From the NCBI RefSeq assembly GCF_002934545.1, contig NZ_PTJA01000001.1:62001-126000 (forward strand): DNA of 64,000 nt, written 5' to 3'. How positions within the stretch are numbered: the stretch's first letter is position 1; each line of letters starts with the position of its first letter. Origin of the DNA: Lacrimispora xylanisolvens. GTDB lineage: Bacteria > Bacillota > Clostridia > Lachnospirales > Lachnospiraceae. Below the pieces are notes generated by a model. The model had not been told where the DNA came from. It searched no databases and saw only the letters and a program-made list of their open reading frames with translations. Shown here piece after piece: positions 25,437-33,943 of the stretch. The position numbers and the translations under genes were made by a program.

Positions 25437-26414
25437 TTATTTTAATGCGTCGGAAACTTCTGTAAGCATCATAGGAACAGATTCCAGTCCATAACCGGAC
25501 AGATACCAGGTCGCCGGATTAAGATAGATAATCTTTCCGTCTTTTGCGGCTGTTGTATTGTTTACCAGGTCATTGTCCAGTGTTTTTGTTGCAACATCGC
25601 TGCCGCCTACAACGGTGGTGCGATCTACTACAAAGATCAGGTCAGGATTTTTTTCTGCAATATACTCGAAACCAATCTCCATACCGTGTTTGCTTACTTC
25701 TATGGTGTCATCAACCGGGGTAATGCCAAGGACTCCGTGAATGATACCAAAACGGGAGCCAGGGCCATAGGCACTGATTTTTCCGTCGTTGGTCTGAACC
25801 ACAAGTGCTTTTTTGCCGCTTTCTTCTGCAGCTTTATGGATTTCTTCTGCCTGGGTTTTTAACTGATCAATTTTTGACTCTGCTTCCTGTTTTTTATCAA
25901 AGATTTCTGCAGTCATCAGGTTGACTCGTTCAAATTCATTCCAGAAGTCGGTGTATTCAACGGATGTGTAAATCGTTGGTGCAATTTTAGAAAATTCTTC
26001 ATAAAGACCGGCCTGGCGCCCTCCAATTATGATGAGATCCGGTTTGAACTCATTGATTGCTTCCACATCTGGCTCTACCAGACTTCCGGCATCTGCATAG
26101 GAATCATCTTTGTATTTTTTTAAATATTCCGGCAGATGAGTTTTAGGAACTATGATTTCCGGTGCTGCACCAAGAAAATCTATGGTTTCTAAAATGCTGT
26201 AATCCAGAACGGCAACTCTTTTTGGATTAACCGGAACCTCGGCAGTACCAAGAGTGTGCGTGATAGTAACAGAAGAAGGGGGATTGGCAGCCTCTTCTGT
26301 TGCTTCGCTTGCAGCAGAAGCGGCAGCAGGAGCCGGTGATTCTGACTTTGCGCAGCCAGTCATAATCGCGCCTGTCATTAATACAGCCAGTGCAGATAAA
26401 TAAAGTTTTTTCAT
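25437..26414 (-). CDS. Siderophore ABC transporter substrate-binding lipoprotein (YclQ-like)
   Basis: 325 residues: signal peptide with lipobox MTGC (Cys21), an Ala/Ser-rich linker, and a two-lobed helical-backbone binding protein (PKRVAVLDYSILETIDFLG, DVEAINEFKPDLIIIGG, PATWYLSGYGLESV). The order permease-permease-ATPase-binding protein and the sequence style match the petrobactin/catechol importers YclNOPQ and FatDCEB. It captures ferric siderophore outside the cell and hands it to the permease pair. Last gene of the operon before the terminator. Confidence 0.9.
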   Translation of the reverse strand: MKKLYLSALAVLMTGAIMTGCAKSESPAPAAASAASEATEEAANPPSSVTITHTLGTAEVPVNPKRVAVLDYSILETIDFLGAAPEIIVPKTHLPEYLKKYKDDSYADAGSLVEPDVEAINEFKPDLIIIGGRQAGLYEEFSKIAPTIYTSVEYTDFWNEFERVNLMTAEIFDKKQEAESKIDQLKTQAEEIHKAAEESGKKALVVQTNDGKISAYGPGSRFGIIHGVLGITPVDDTIEVSKHGMEIGFEYIAEKNPDLIFVVDRTTVVGGSDVATKTLDNDLVNNTTAAKDGKIIYLNPATWYLSGYGLESVPMMLTEVSDALK

Positions 26415-26470
26415 AAGTAACCTCCTGAAAATGTTTTATGTTAATCATCCCATTGGGACAATGAATAACC

Positions 26471-27229
26471 TTATGTGTAATAAATGCAGATGTCTTTCCC
26501 GTCAATGGTATTGATTTGTATGTTCATATCATAGATACCTGAGAGCACATCTGAGTTAATAATTTCTTTTTTCTCCCCTGTTTTTATCAGCATTCCATCT
26601 TTTAAAGCTAAGATATGGTCTGCATAACAGGAGACAAAATTAATGTCATGGATGACGATGACTATGGTCTTTCCCAGATCATCCACTAATTTTCTTAATA
26701 TCTTCATAATCTGAACGGAGTGCTTCATATCCAGATTGTTTAACGGTTCATCAAGGAAGATATACCGGGTGTCCTGGGCGATTACCATGGCAATGTAGGC
26801 CATCTGCCGCTGCCCTCCGCTGAGTTCATCCAGATATCGGTCTTTTAAATCAAGAATTTCTGTATATTCAAGAGCCTCTTTTATCTTCTCTTCATCTTCC
26901 TCTGTCAGCTGCCCTTTCGAGTATGGGTACCGTCCAAAGCTGACAAGTTCCCAAATGGTCAGACGCAGGTTCATGTGATTAGACTGCCGGAGTATGGAGA
27001 TCCGCTTTGACAGCTCCTCCTGGTTCCATGCCAAAACCTCTGTTCCGTCAATGATCACTTTCCCGTCATCCGGTTTTAAAAGCCTGCTGATTATGGATAA
27101 AAGAGTGCTTTTTCCGGCTCCGTTACTCCCGATAAAGGCAGTCAGCCTGCCCTCTGTTATCACAGCAGATACCTGATTCACTACGGTCTTTTTTCCATAT
27201 TTTTTTGTAATATTCTGTATTTCTATCAT
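26471..27229 (-). CDS. Iron-siderophore ABC transporter ATP-binding protein (YclP-like)
   Basis: 252-residue ATPase powering ferric siderophore import. Walker A GSNGAGKST, Q-loop LRQSNHMNLRLT, signature LSGGQRQM, Walker B YIFLDEPLNNLD and switch IHD are all intact. It overlaps the upstream permease gene by 4 bases, which indicates translational coupling. Confidence 0.95.
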   Translation of the reverse strand: MIEIQNITKKYGKKTVVNQVSAVITEGRLTAFIGSNGAGKSTLLSIISRLLKPDDGKVIIDGTEVLAWNQEELSKRISILRQSNHMNLRLTIWELVSFGRYPYSKGQLTEEDEEKIKEALEYTEILDLKDRYLDELSGGQRQMAYIAMVIAQDTRYIFLDEPLNNLDMKHSVQIMKILRKLVDDLGKTIVIVIHDINFVSCYADHILALKDGMLIKTGEKKEIINSDVLSGIYDMNIQINTIDGKDICIYYT

Positions 27230-28209
27230 CGCCTGCTCTCCTTTAACAAAATAAAGATAAAATAAATGCCCCCGATGAAGTTTAATATTACGCTTACCGT
27301 TGCATTTCCTGAAAGCAGCCGTTCAGAAATAAACTGACCCACTGGAAGGGAAATAATACCCATAAATACAGCGCCTGGAATCAGATACCTGTGGCGGTAG
27401 GTTTTTAGTATCTCTCTGGAAAGACTGACAAGAAGGATTCCCAAAAAGGTAACTGGTCCCACAAGCACGGTGGAAACCGCTGTCAGTGCTGAGATAACCA
27501 GCATGGTACGTTTAATCAGGCTGTCATAATAAATTCCCAGACTAATGGCATTGTCTTTGGAAAGTCCCAGTACATCAAAACGGGAAATATCCTTTCTTGT
27601 AAAAAACAGGCTGACGGCGACAATGATACAGGACACGCCTAAAAGCTTTTCATTGATATTCCTGAAACTTGCAAACAGACTTCCCTGAAGAATAGAAAAC
27701 TCATTGGGATCTATTAATAGCTGTAAAAAAGATGAAATTCCCCTAAAAAAGGTGCCCATAATCATTCCTGCCAAAACCAGAGTATAGATATTGAAACCTT
27801 CTGCCCGGAATACAAGCCGGTAAATAATCAGGGAAGCTGCCATCATGGCTCCTACCGATAGAATAAAGTGAAGTGAGCTGTTCATACGCATCAGTTTTTC
27901 TGCGCCCATTAAGTAAACAATAAAAGACTGTATGAACAAGTAAAGGGAATCCAGTCCCATAACTCCGGGAGTTAAAATTCTGCTCTCTGTTATTGTCTGA
28001 AATACCACGGAAGAATAGCCCACGCATATGCTGACCAGTATCATGGCAGCAATCTTTTTAATCCGCCTTGGAAAATTAAAATCAAAATTATTCTGGTTCA
28101 GCCCCTGAAAAATAAACAGCAGAATGGCAATAGCAGCAATAGCTGCCAGAATAATAAGGCATGCTGCTGCCCGTTTGTCTGTACGGCTTCGTATTAAGTT
28201 TCTGGTCAT
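27226..28209 (-). CDS. Iron-siderophore ABC transporter permease (YclO-like)
   Basis: 327 residues of the FecCD type with about nine membrane segments. Landmarks are RIKKIAAMILVSICVGYSSVVFQTIT (start of the family core), MGTFFRGISSFLQLLI, and the ATPase-contact region KDNAISLG followed by GPVTFLGILLVSLSR. It forms a heterodimeric channel with the preceding gene product; it overlaps both neighbours by 4 bases. Confidence 0.93.
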   Translation of the reverse strand: MTRNLIRSRTDKRAAACLIILAAIAAIAILLFIFQGLNQNNFDFNFPRRIKKIAAMILVSICVGYSSVVFQTITESRILTPGVMGLDSLYLFIQSFIVYLMGAEKLMRMNSSLHFILSVGAMMAASLIIYRLVFRAEGFNIYTLVLAGMIMGTFFRGISSFLQLLIDPNEFSILQGSLFASFRNINEKLLGVSCIIVAVSLFFTRKDISRFDVLGLSKDNAISLGIYYDSLIKRTMLVISALTAVSTVLVGPVTFLGILLVSLSREILKTYRHRYLIPGAVFMGIISLPVGQFISERLLSGNATVSVILNFIGGIYFIFILLKESRR

Positions 28210-29171
28210 TTCTTTGCCCCCTTCAGTACCATAATAAGAAAAACGGCACTTCCCGTTACGCTGATCATCATGCCAATGGGAATTTCATAGGGATAGATCA
28301 GAACTCTGCCCAGTATGTCACAGAAAAGAATAAAATTGGCGCCAAGGAGCGCAGTGTCCAGAAGACTGTTTTTCAAGTTATCACCTTTTATCATGCTCAT
28401 GATATTAGGTATAATCAGGTCAAGAAAGGGAAGTCCGCCTACTGTAACCGTTACCACCGAGGTGATAACCGAAACAAGTACAAGCCCCAGATTCACGATC
28501 TGTTCATGGTTTAGTCCCAGATTCATGGAAAAATCTTTTCCCATACCCGCAATTGTAAACTTGTCCGCATAAAGGTAACCCAGAATCAGAAATGGAATTC
28601 CCACATACAGAAGTTCATATCTTCCCTTCAAAATAAGAGAGAAGCTGCCCTGCATCCAGGAGCTCATATTTTGAATGAGATCAAACCGGTATGCAAAAAA
28701 CGTAGAGGCTGCCTCCACGACGTTGCCCATCATCAGTCCAATTAAAGGGATTAAAATTCCATTTCTAATACGGATTTTTGATAACAGCCGGATAAAGAGG
28801 AAGGATCCAAACATGCAGCTTACAAAAGCCACCAGCATTTTGACCATAGTACTGGAGTTGCCAAAGAACAACATGGCTATTAAAATACCAAGCCTTGCCC
28901 AGTCAGCTGTACCGGCCGTTGTTGGAGAGACAAATTTGTTTTTCGTAATGGTCTGCATAATAAGACCAGTCATGCTTAAGCTGCAGCCAGCTACCAGTAT
29001 ACTCACCAGCCTGGGAAACCGGCTGATAAAGATGATCTCCATGTCTTCAAAAGAAGGGTGGAGAAAAGAGATGTTTTTCACACCAACCAGAATGGACAAA
29101 ATGCATTGGATAAAAAGGATTCCAAAAAGAATCAGTTTCATATTTTTGTGATTGGTGTATGGCTTTTCCAA
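28206..29171 (-). CDS. Iron-siderophore ABC transporter permease (YclN-like)
   Basis: 321 residues, first gene of the siderophore operon. Family landmarks are RFPRLVSILVAGCSLSMTGLIMQTI, LLGLMMGNVVEA-like IGLMMGNVVEA, DFSMNLGLNHEQIVNLG (ATPase contact) and GGLPFLDLIIPNIMS. About nine hydrophobic segments. Its transcript starts about 100 bases upstream at a near-consensus promoter, and two palindromes lie in that leader, suggesting metal-dependent repression. Confidence 0.93.
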   Translation of the reverse strand: MEKPYTNHKNMKLILFGILFIQCILSILVGVKNISFLHPSFEDMEIIFISRFPRLVSILVAGCSLSMTGLIMQTITKNKFVSPTTAGTADWARLGILIAMLFFGNSSTMVKMLVAFVSCMFGSFLFIRLLSKIRIRNGILIPLIGLMMGNVVEAASTFFAYRFDLIQNMSSWMQGSFSLILKGRYELLYVGIPFLILGYLYADKFTIAGMGKDFSMNLGLNHEQIVNLGLVLVSVITSVVTVTVGGLPFLDLIIPNIMSMIKGDNLKNSLLDTALLGANFILFCDILGRVLIYPYEIPIGMMISVTGSAVFLIMVLKGAKK

Positions 29172-29201
29172 AACACGTACACTCCTTATTTTCGTAATTC
29201 G

Positions 29202-29217
29202 GTTAGCGATAGCTAAC
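29202..29217. promoter_or_regulatory. GTTAG-N6-CTAAC operator-like palindrome (siderophore operon leader)
   Basis: GTTAGC-GATA-GCTAAC is a perfect 6-4-6 palindrome. The same arrangement, TTC-R-GTTAGC-N5-CTAACTA, recurs at 37103-37118 before the AraC/solute-binding gene. Both genes concern siderophore uptake, so a shared metal-responsive repressor is likely. Confidence 0.6.
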
Positions 29218-29235
29218 TAAAGGCTAAAAATAAAA

Positions 29236-29252
29236 GATCAACCATGTTGACC
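29236..29252. promoter_or_regulatory. GATCAAC-CAT-GTTGACC palindrome
   Basis: 7-3-7 inverted repeat with one mismatch, about 20-35 bases after the predicted transcription start of the siderophore operon. A possible second operator; nothing identifies the protein. Confidence 0.35.
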
Positions 29253-29276
29253 CTTTTCCTGAATAACCTGTGAAAC

Positions 29277-29305
29277 AGTATAACGTGGTTTACGTAAAGT
29301 GTCAA
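29277..29305 (-). promoter_or_regulatory. Promoter of the siderophore-uptake operon
   Basis: Minus-strand TTGACA (plus 29300-29305), 17 bases, TATACT (plus 29277-29282): near consensus. The spacer contains the perfect palindrome TTTACGTAAA. Confidence 0.78.
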
Positions 29306-29448
29306 TAAAAGGTACAGATAATAAATATCATTAACATACTTAAAAAGTGGGAATAAAAAACAACCATCACCTTACGCAGGGAAAATCATTCATGAAACTC
29401 CCGTCCTGTTTCATACCATAGTAGGAGAAATGGGAAGGAGCGTCATTA

Positions 29449-32055
29449 ATGGAAGAATGGTTTCGTTTATCAGAGGATGAAGTCTTAAAACAGCTTCATG
29501 CTGACAGGAATGGACTGAATTCCGAAGAAATTCTCAGGCGCAGGCAGGAACATGGTCCCAATCTGCTGAAAAAAGCAAAACGTAAAAGTGCCTTTCAAGT
29601 ATTTCTGGATCAGTTTAAAGACTTATTAGTCATCATTCTGATTATAGCAGCGGTAATTTCCATGGTATCTGGTGACGTGGAAAGTACCGGAGTAATTTTT
29701 GCAGTGTTACTGCTTAATGCAATTCTTGGAACCGTACAGCATCAGAAAGCAGAAAAATCCTTAGACAGCCTGATGTCATTATCTGCGCCAGTGGCGTGGG
29801 TGAGAAGAGAGGGGAAAAATAAAGAAGTCCTGTCGGAAGAAATCGTACCAGGAGATATACTTTTATTAGAGGCAGGAGATATGGTGGCGGCAGACGGCCG
29901 TATCCTGGAAAATTACTCTCTTTTGGTCAATGAAAGCTCTCTGACCGGAGAATCAGTCAATGTGGAAAAGCATACAGGAAGACTGCGAATGGAGAAGGTT
30001 CCGCTGGCAGAACAGTCCAATATGGTTTTTTCCGGCTCTCAGGTTGCAGCAGGAAGAGCCATTGCAGTGGTCACAGGAACAGGCATGAATACAGAAATCG
30101 GAAGAATTGCCTCTTTAATGAATGATACAGGCGAGAAGAAGACGCCTCTTCAGGTGAGCCTTGACCAGTTTGGAAGCAGACTGGCGGTAGCCATCCTCTT
30201 TATCTGTGCGATTGTTTTTGGATTAAGTATTTACAGAAAAATGCCAATTCTGGACTCCCTTATGTTTGCAGTAGCACTGGCGGTCGCCGCCATACCAGAG
30301 GCCCTCAGTTCTATCGTCACAATTGTTCAGGCAATGGGAACCCAGAAGATGGCGGGAGAGAATGCAATTATTAAGGATTTAAAAGCGGTAGAAAGCCTTG
30401 GATGTGTATCTGTTATCTGCTCCGATAAAACAGGTACCCTCACCCAGAACCGAATGACCGTGCAGCAGGTTTTTGTTAATAACAGGCTTTATCTTCCTGA
30501 AATGTTAAAGCCTGAGATTCCCGTACATAAATATTTGCTTTATGATGCTGTTTTAAACAATGATTCCAGCCATGTAAATGGAGTTCTTAACGGGGAGCCT
30601 ACTGAAACCGCGTTACTCCAGATGGCGGAGCGCGCCGGAGTAGATGACGAGGCAGTCAGATCCTATCACCCAAGATTAGGAGAGGTTCCCTTTGATTCCA
30701 GAAGAAAGCTTATGAGTACGCTTCATTATCTGGAAGGAAAAAATATTCTATTTACAAAAGGAGCAGTGGATATTCTTCTTCCCAGGATAACCCAGATCTG
30801 GTCTTCCGAAGGAATCCGTCCGTTCAGAGACGGTGATAAACAGATGCTTATGGAGCAGAACATGATGTTCTCTGCCCAGGGGCTTCGGGTTCTTACCTTT
30901 GTATGCAGGGAGATGGAGGACCAGGAGAAGCTTTCGGAAAATTCAGAAAACGGATATACATTTCTCGGAATGGTATCCATGATGGATCCTCCCCGGCCGG
31001 AATCCAGAAATGCAGTCGCCAATGCCAGGAGAGCGGGAATCTTCCCGGTGATGATTACGGGAGATCATAAAATTACGGCAGCAGCTATAGCGGAACGGAT
31101 TGGCATTCTGGAGGAAGATGATCTGGCAATCAGCGGCCCGGAGCTTGATGATATGACGGAAGATGAGCTGGGGCACCGGCTGGAATCCATTAGTGTATAT
31201 GCCCGGGTATCCCCGGAACACAAAATCAGAATTGTCCGTGCATGGCAGAAGAAGGGGCACATTGTCGCCATGACAGGAGATGGTGTCAACGATGCTCCCG
31301 CGTTAAAGCAGGCAGATATTGGAGTTGCCATGGGACAGATGGGAACAGAAGTCTCTAAAGAAGCCTCTTCCATGATTCTGACCGATGACAATTTTGCTAC
31401 AATTATTAAAGCGGTGGCCAATGGACGAAACGTATACCGGAATATAAGAAATGCCATTAAGTTCCTGCTTTCAGGAAACATGGCAGGAATTTTATGTGTG
31501 CTTTATACCTCTCTTATGGCACTCCCCATGCCCTTTGCACCGGTTCATCTGCTGTTTATCAACCTGTTGACAGACTCCCTTCCTGCCATTGCAATCGGAA
31601 TGGAGCAGGCAGAAGCAGACCTGTTGTCCCAGAAGCCCAGAAGTCCCAAGGAAGGCATTTTAACAAAGAGGTTTATCCTTGTGATTCTCTTTCAGGGGGC
31701 ACTTATTGCAGTATGCACCATGGCTTCCTATAGTACCGGGTTGTTAACCGGCAGTGAGGCTGCAGCCAGCACTATGGCATTCTCCACCCTGACACTTGCC
31801 AGATTGTTCCATGGATTTAACTGCCGCAGCAGTCACTCTATTTTGAAAATCGGTTTTATGAGCAACTTATGGAGTATCATGGCGTTTGAGGCGGGAGCAG
31901 TATTACTGGGAGCAGTTCTTTTTATTCCTGCGCTTCACGATCTTTTTTATGTGGCAGATTTAACAGGAAGACAATTTATAACTATATTTATATTTGCAAT
32001 TCTTCCTACACTGGTGATCCAGGCAATGAAAACCATCAGGGAGAGTATGCATTAA
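29449..32055 (+). CDS. Calcium-type cation-translocating P-type ATPase
   Basis: 868 residues of the P2 (SERCA/PMCA-like) class, moving Ca2+ or a similar cation across the membrane at ATP cost. N-terminal cation domain (LNSEEILRRRQEHGPNLL), TGES dephosphorylation loop, phosphorylation site CSDKTGTLTQNRMT, nucleotide-domain motif TKGAVDILL, hinge TGDGVNDAPALKQADIG, and ten membrane segments. M4 reads IPEALSSIV instead of the SERCA IPEGLPAVV, a variant common in Firmicutes pumps. M6 keeps NLLTDSLPAIAIG. GGAAGGAG precedes ATG 29449. It stands alone between the iron and glycerol operons. Confidence 0.92.
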   Translation: MEEWFRLSEDEVLKQLHADRNGLNSEEILRRRQEHGPNLLKKAKRKSAFQVFLDQFKDLLVIILIIAAVISMVSGDVESTGVIFAVLLLNAILGTVQHQKAEKSLDSLMSLSAPVAWVRREGKNKEVLSEEIVPGDILLLEAGDMVAADGRILENYSLLVNESSLTGESVNVEKHTGRLRMEKVPLAEQSNMVFSGSQVAAGRAIAVVTGTGMNTEIGRIASLMNDTGEKKTPLQVSLDQFGSRLAVAILFICAIVFGLSIYRKMPILDSLMFAVALAVAAIPEALSSIVTIVQAMGTQKMAGENAIIKDLKAVESLGCVSVICSDKTGTLTQNRMTVQQVFVNNRLYLPEMLKPEIPVHKYLLYDAVLNNDSSHVNGVLNGEPTETALLQMAERAGVDDEAVRSYHPRLGEVPFDSRRKLMSTLHYLEGKNILFTKGAVDILLPRITQIWSSEGIRPFRDGDKQMLMEQNMMFSAQGLRVLTFVCREMEDQEKLSENSENGYTFLGMVSMMDPPRPESRNAVANARRAGIFPVMITGDHKITAAAIAERIGILEEDDLAISGPELDDMTEDELGHRLESISVYARVSPEHKIRIVRAWQKKGHIVAMTGDGVNDAPALKQADIGVAMGQMGTEVSKEASSMILTDDNFATIIKAVANGRNVYRNIRNAIKFLLSGNMAGILCVLYTSLMALPMPFAPVHLLFINLLTDSLPAIAIGMEQAEADLLSQKPRSPKEGILTKRFILVILFQGALIAVCTMASYSTGLLTGSEAAASTMAFSTLTLARLFHGFNCRSSHSILKIGFMSNLWSIMAFEAGAVLLGAVLFIPALHDLFYVADLTGRQFITIFIFAILPTLVIQAMKTIRESMH

Positions 32056-32092
32056 GGTATTTTACAGGTAAAATTTGTATTTATTGTAGAAC

Positions 32093-32126
32093 TTGACATA
32101 TTTTTGCCTGCGTGGTAGTATAAATT
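32093..32126 (+). promoter_or_regulatory. Promoter of glpK
   Basis: Consensus TTGACA at 32093-32098, followed by TAGTAT at a 17-base spacing or TATAAA a little further (20 bases). It is upstream of the GlpP-type leader. Confidence 0.6.
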
Positions 32127-32150
32127 TGTGTTATTTAATAATAAGCCTAA

Positions 32151-32216
32151 GAGACGACAGAGCCAGGTGATGAGTGCGGGGAACCGTTCATTTCCAAGGC
32201 TCTTTCTTTATTATTT
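32151..32216 (+). promoter_or_regulatory. GlpP-type antitermination leader of glpK
   Basis: Motif GAGACGACAGAG (32151-32162) runs into a long hairpin: AGAGCC 32159-32164 pairs with GGCTCT 32198-32203, with inner pairings GG-ATGA-CGG / CCG-TCAT-CC, then a T-rich tail. The glpA leader has the same motif at the same place. Binding of GlpP with glycerol-3-phosphate would prevent the terminator from forming. Confidence 0.75.
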
Positions 32217-32260
32217 GGTAAAAAATTAACGAATGAAAGAAGATGGAAGGGGAAGGAATC

Positions 32261-33760
32261 ATGGGAAAATATGTGATCGCTATGGATCAGGGAACTACCA
32301 GTTCCCGGTGCATACTGTTTGATGAGAAAGGGGGCATCTGCAGCGAGGCACAAAAAGAGTTCAGGCAGATTTTTCCAAAACCAGGCTGGGTGGAGCATGA
32401 CCCCATGGAGATATGGTCATCACAGCTTTCAGTGACCATGGAAGCAATGGGAAAAATTGGGGCGCATTACAGCGACATTGCTGCAATTGGAATTACAAAT
32501 CAGAGAGAAACCACAGTTGTGTGGGATAAGGAGACAGGGGAGCCCGTTTACAATGCCATTGTATGGCAGTGCAGAAGGACCGCTGACCGCATTGAACGTC
32601 TGAAAGAAGATGGGCTGGAAGGGCTGATCAGAGACCGTACCGGTCTGATTCCGGACGCGTACTTTTCCGGAAGTAAGATTGAGTGGATCCTGGATCACGT
32701 AGAGGGAGCCAGAGAAAAGGCAGAACGTGGAGAACTGCTTTTTGGAACCGTGGACAGCTGGCTGATCTGGAATCTGACCAAGGGCTGTATCCACGTAACG
32801 GATTATACCAACGCTTCCCGAACCATGCTGTTTGATATTCATAAAAAGTGCTGGGACGAAGACATTCTTAACTATTTTAATATACCAAAAGCAATGCTTC
32901 CGGATGTAAAACCATCCAGCTGTGTATATGGTTATACCTCTTCTGACGTAATGGGCGGAAAGATCCCCATTGCAGGGGCAGCAGGAGATCAGCAGGCAGC
33001 TTTATTCGGACAGTGCTGCTTCGAAGCCGGTGAAGTTAAAAATACATACGGAACCGGCTGCTTTCTCCTTATGAACACCGGAGAGAAAGCGGTAAAATCA
33101 GAACACGGACTGCTGACCACTATAGCGGCCAGTGATCAGGAACGGATTCAGTATGCACTGGAAGGAAGCGTATTTGTGGCAGGCGCTGCCATTCAATGGC
33201 TGCGGGATGCCATGCGTATGGTACGGTCTGCTTCCCAGACCGAAGAGTATGCCCAGGCGGTGGAAGATACCGGAGGGGTTTACGTGGTACCTGCATTTGC
33301 AGGTCTTGGCGCTCCCTATTGGGATCAGTATGCCAGAGGTACCATTGTAGGAGTGACTAGAGGAACCAGCAAGGAACAGTTTATCCGTGCCACTCTGGAA
33401 TCCATGGCATATCAGGTATCTGATCTGATAGAAGCCATGGAACAGGACTCTCAGATCCACTTAAAAGAATTAAGAGTAGACGGAGGAGCCTGCGCCAACA
33501 ATTTCCTCCTGCAGTTCCAGGCAGATGTACTGGATACACGGATTGTCAGACCCAAATGCATTGAGACAACAGCTCTTGGTGCTGCTTATCTGGCAGGCCT
33601 GGCTGTAGGGTACTGGAAAGACCGGGAAGAGATCAGACAAAACTGGGAAGCCTCCAGAACCTTCGACAATCAGATGGAAGACGAGTGCCGCAAAAAGAGG
33701 ATAAAGGGCTGGAAGCGGGCAGTGAAATGTGCTCTTTACTGGTCTCAGGATGAGGATTAA
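32261..33760 (+). CDS. glpK: Glycerol kinase
   Basis: 499-residue FGGY kinase making glycerol-3-phosphate, which is also the signal for GlpP. Opening [21 protein letters not shown] contains the phosphate 1 motif. Other marks are [25 protein letters not shown], the substrate segment [38 protein letters not shown] and [21 protein letters not shown] 32261 lies after GGGGAAGGAATC; the upstream frame to 32243 overlaps the ribosome site. Controlled by the antitermination leader just upstream. Confidence 0.97.
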   Translation: MGKYVIAMDQGTTSSRCILFDEKGGICSEAQKEFRQIFPKPGWVEHDPMEIWSSQLSVTMEAMGKIGAHYSDIAAIGITNQRETTVVWDKETGEPVYNAIVWQCRRTADRIERLKEDGLEGLIRDRTGLIPDAYFSGSKIEWILDHVEGAREKAERGELLFGTVDSWLIWNLTKGCIHVTDYTNASRTMLFDIHKKCWDEDILNYFNIPKAMLPDVKPSSCVYGYTSSDVMGGKIPIAGAAGDQQAALFGQCCFEAGEVKNTYGTGCFLLMNTGEKAVKSEHGLLTTIAASDQERIQYALEGSVFVAGAAIQWLRDAMRMVRSASQTEEYAQAVEDTGGVYVVPAFAGLGAPYWDQYARGTIVGVTRGTSKEQFIRATLESMAYQVSDLIEAMEQDSQIHLKELRVDGGACANNFLLQFQADVLDTRIVRPKCIETTALGAAYLAGLAVGYWKDREEIRQNWEASRTFDNQMEDECRKKRIKGWKRAVKCALYWSQDED

Positions 33761-33777
33761 GCCAGGCTATAAATCAC

Positions 33778-33807
33778 TTGACAATCAGAATGAAATTATG
33801 TTAGCAT
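33778..33807 (+). promoter_or_regulatory. Promoter between glpK and the glpA-like gene
   Basis: Consensus TTGACA 33778-33783 with TAGCAT 18 bases later. It gives the downstream flavoprotein genes their own transcript, beginning ahead of the second GlpP-type leader. Confidence 0.5.
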
Positions 33808-33832
33808 TAATACAATTGAATAAATAACCTTT

Positions 33833-33893
33833 GAGACGAAAGAGTAAGGATTATAATACGGAGCTATCCGTTTATTTTCCTTACTCTTTTTTT
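33833..33893 (+). promoter_or_regulatory. GlpP-type antitermination leader of the glpA-like operon
   Basis: GAGACGAAAGAG (33833-33844) leads into a terminator: AGAGTAAGGA 33841-33850 with TCCTTACTCT 33878-33887, inner ACGGA-gcta-TCCGT, and a seven-T tail. It shares CCT-NN-GAGACGA-N-AGAG with the glpK leader. Confidence 0.8.
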
Positions 33894-33943
33894 CTATAGT
33901 CCCGGCGAACCGGGAATTATCACGGATTTGGAGGAGATTGATT

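Noticed and set aside
29318-29336. Fur box (AGATAATAAATATCATTA) before the Ca2+ ATPase
   Set aside because: Arms match the Fur/PerR 7-1-7 pattern poorly in an AT-rich stretch, and no promoter is placed to be controlled by it.
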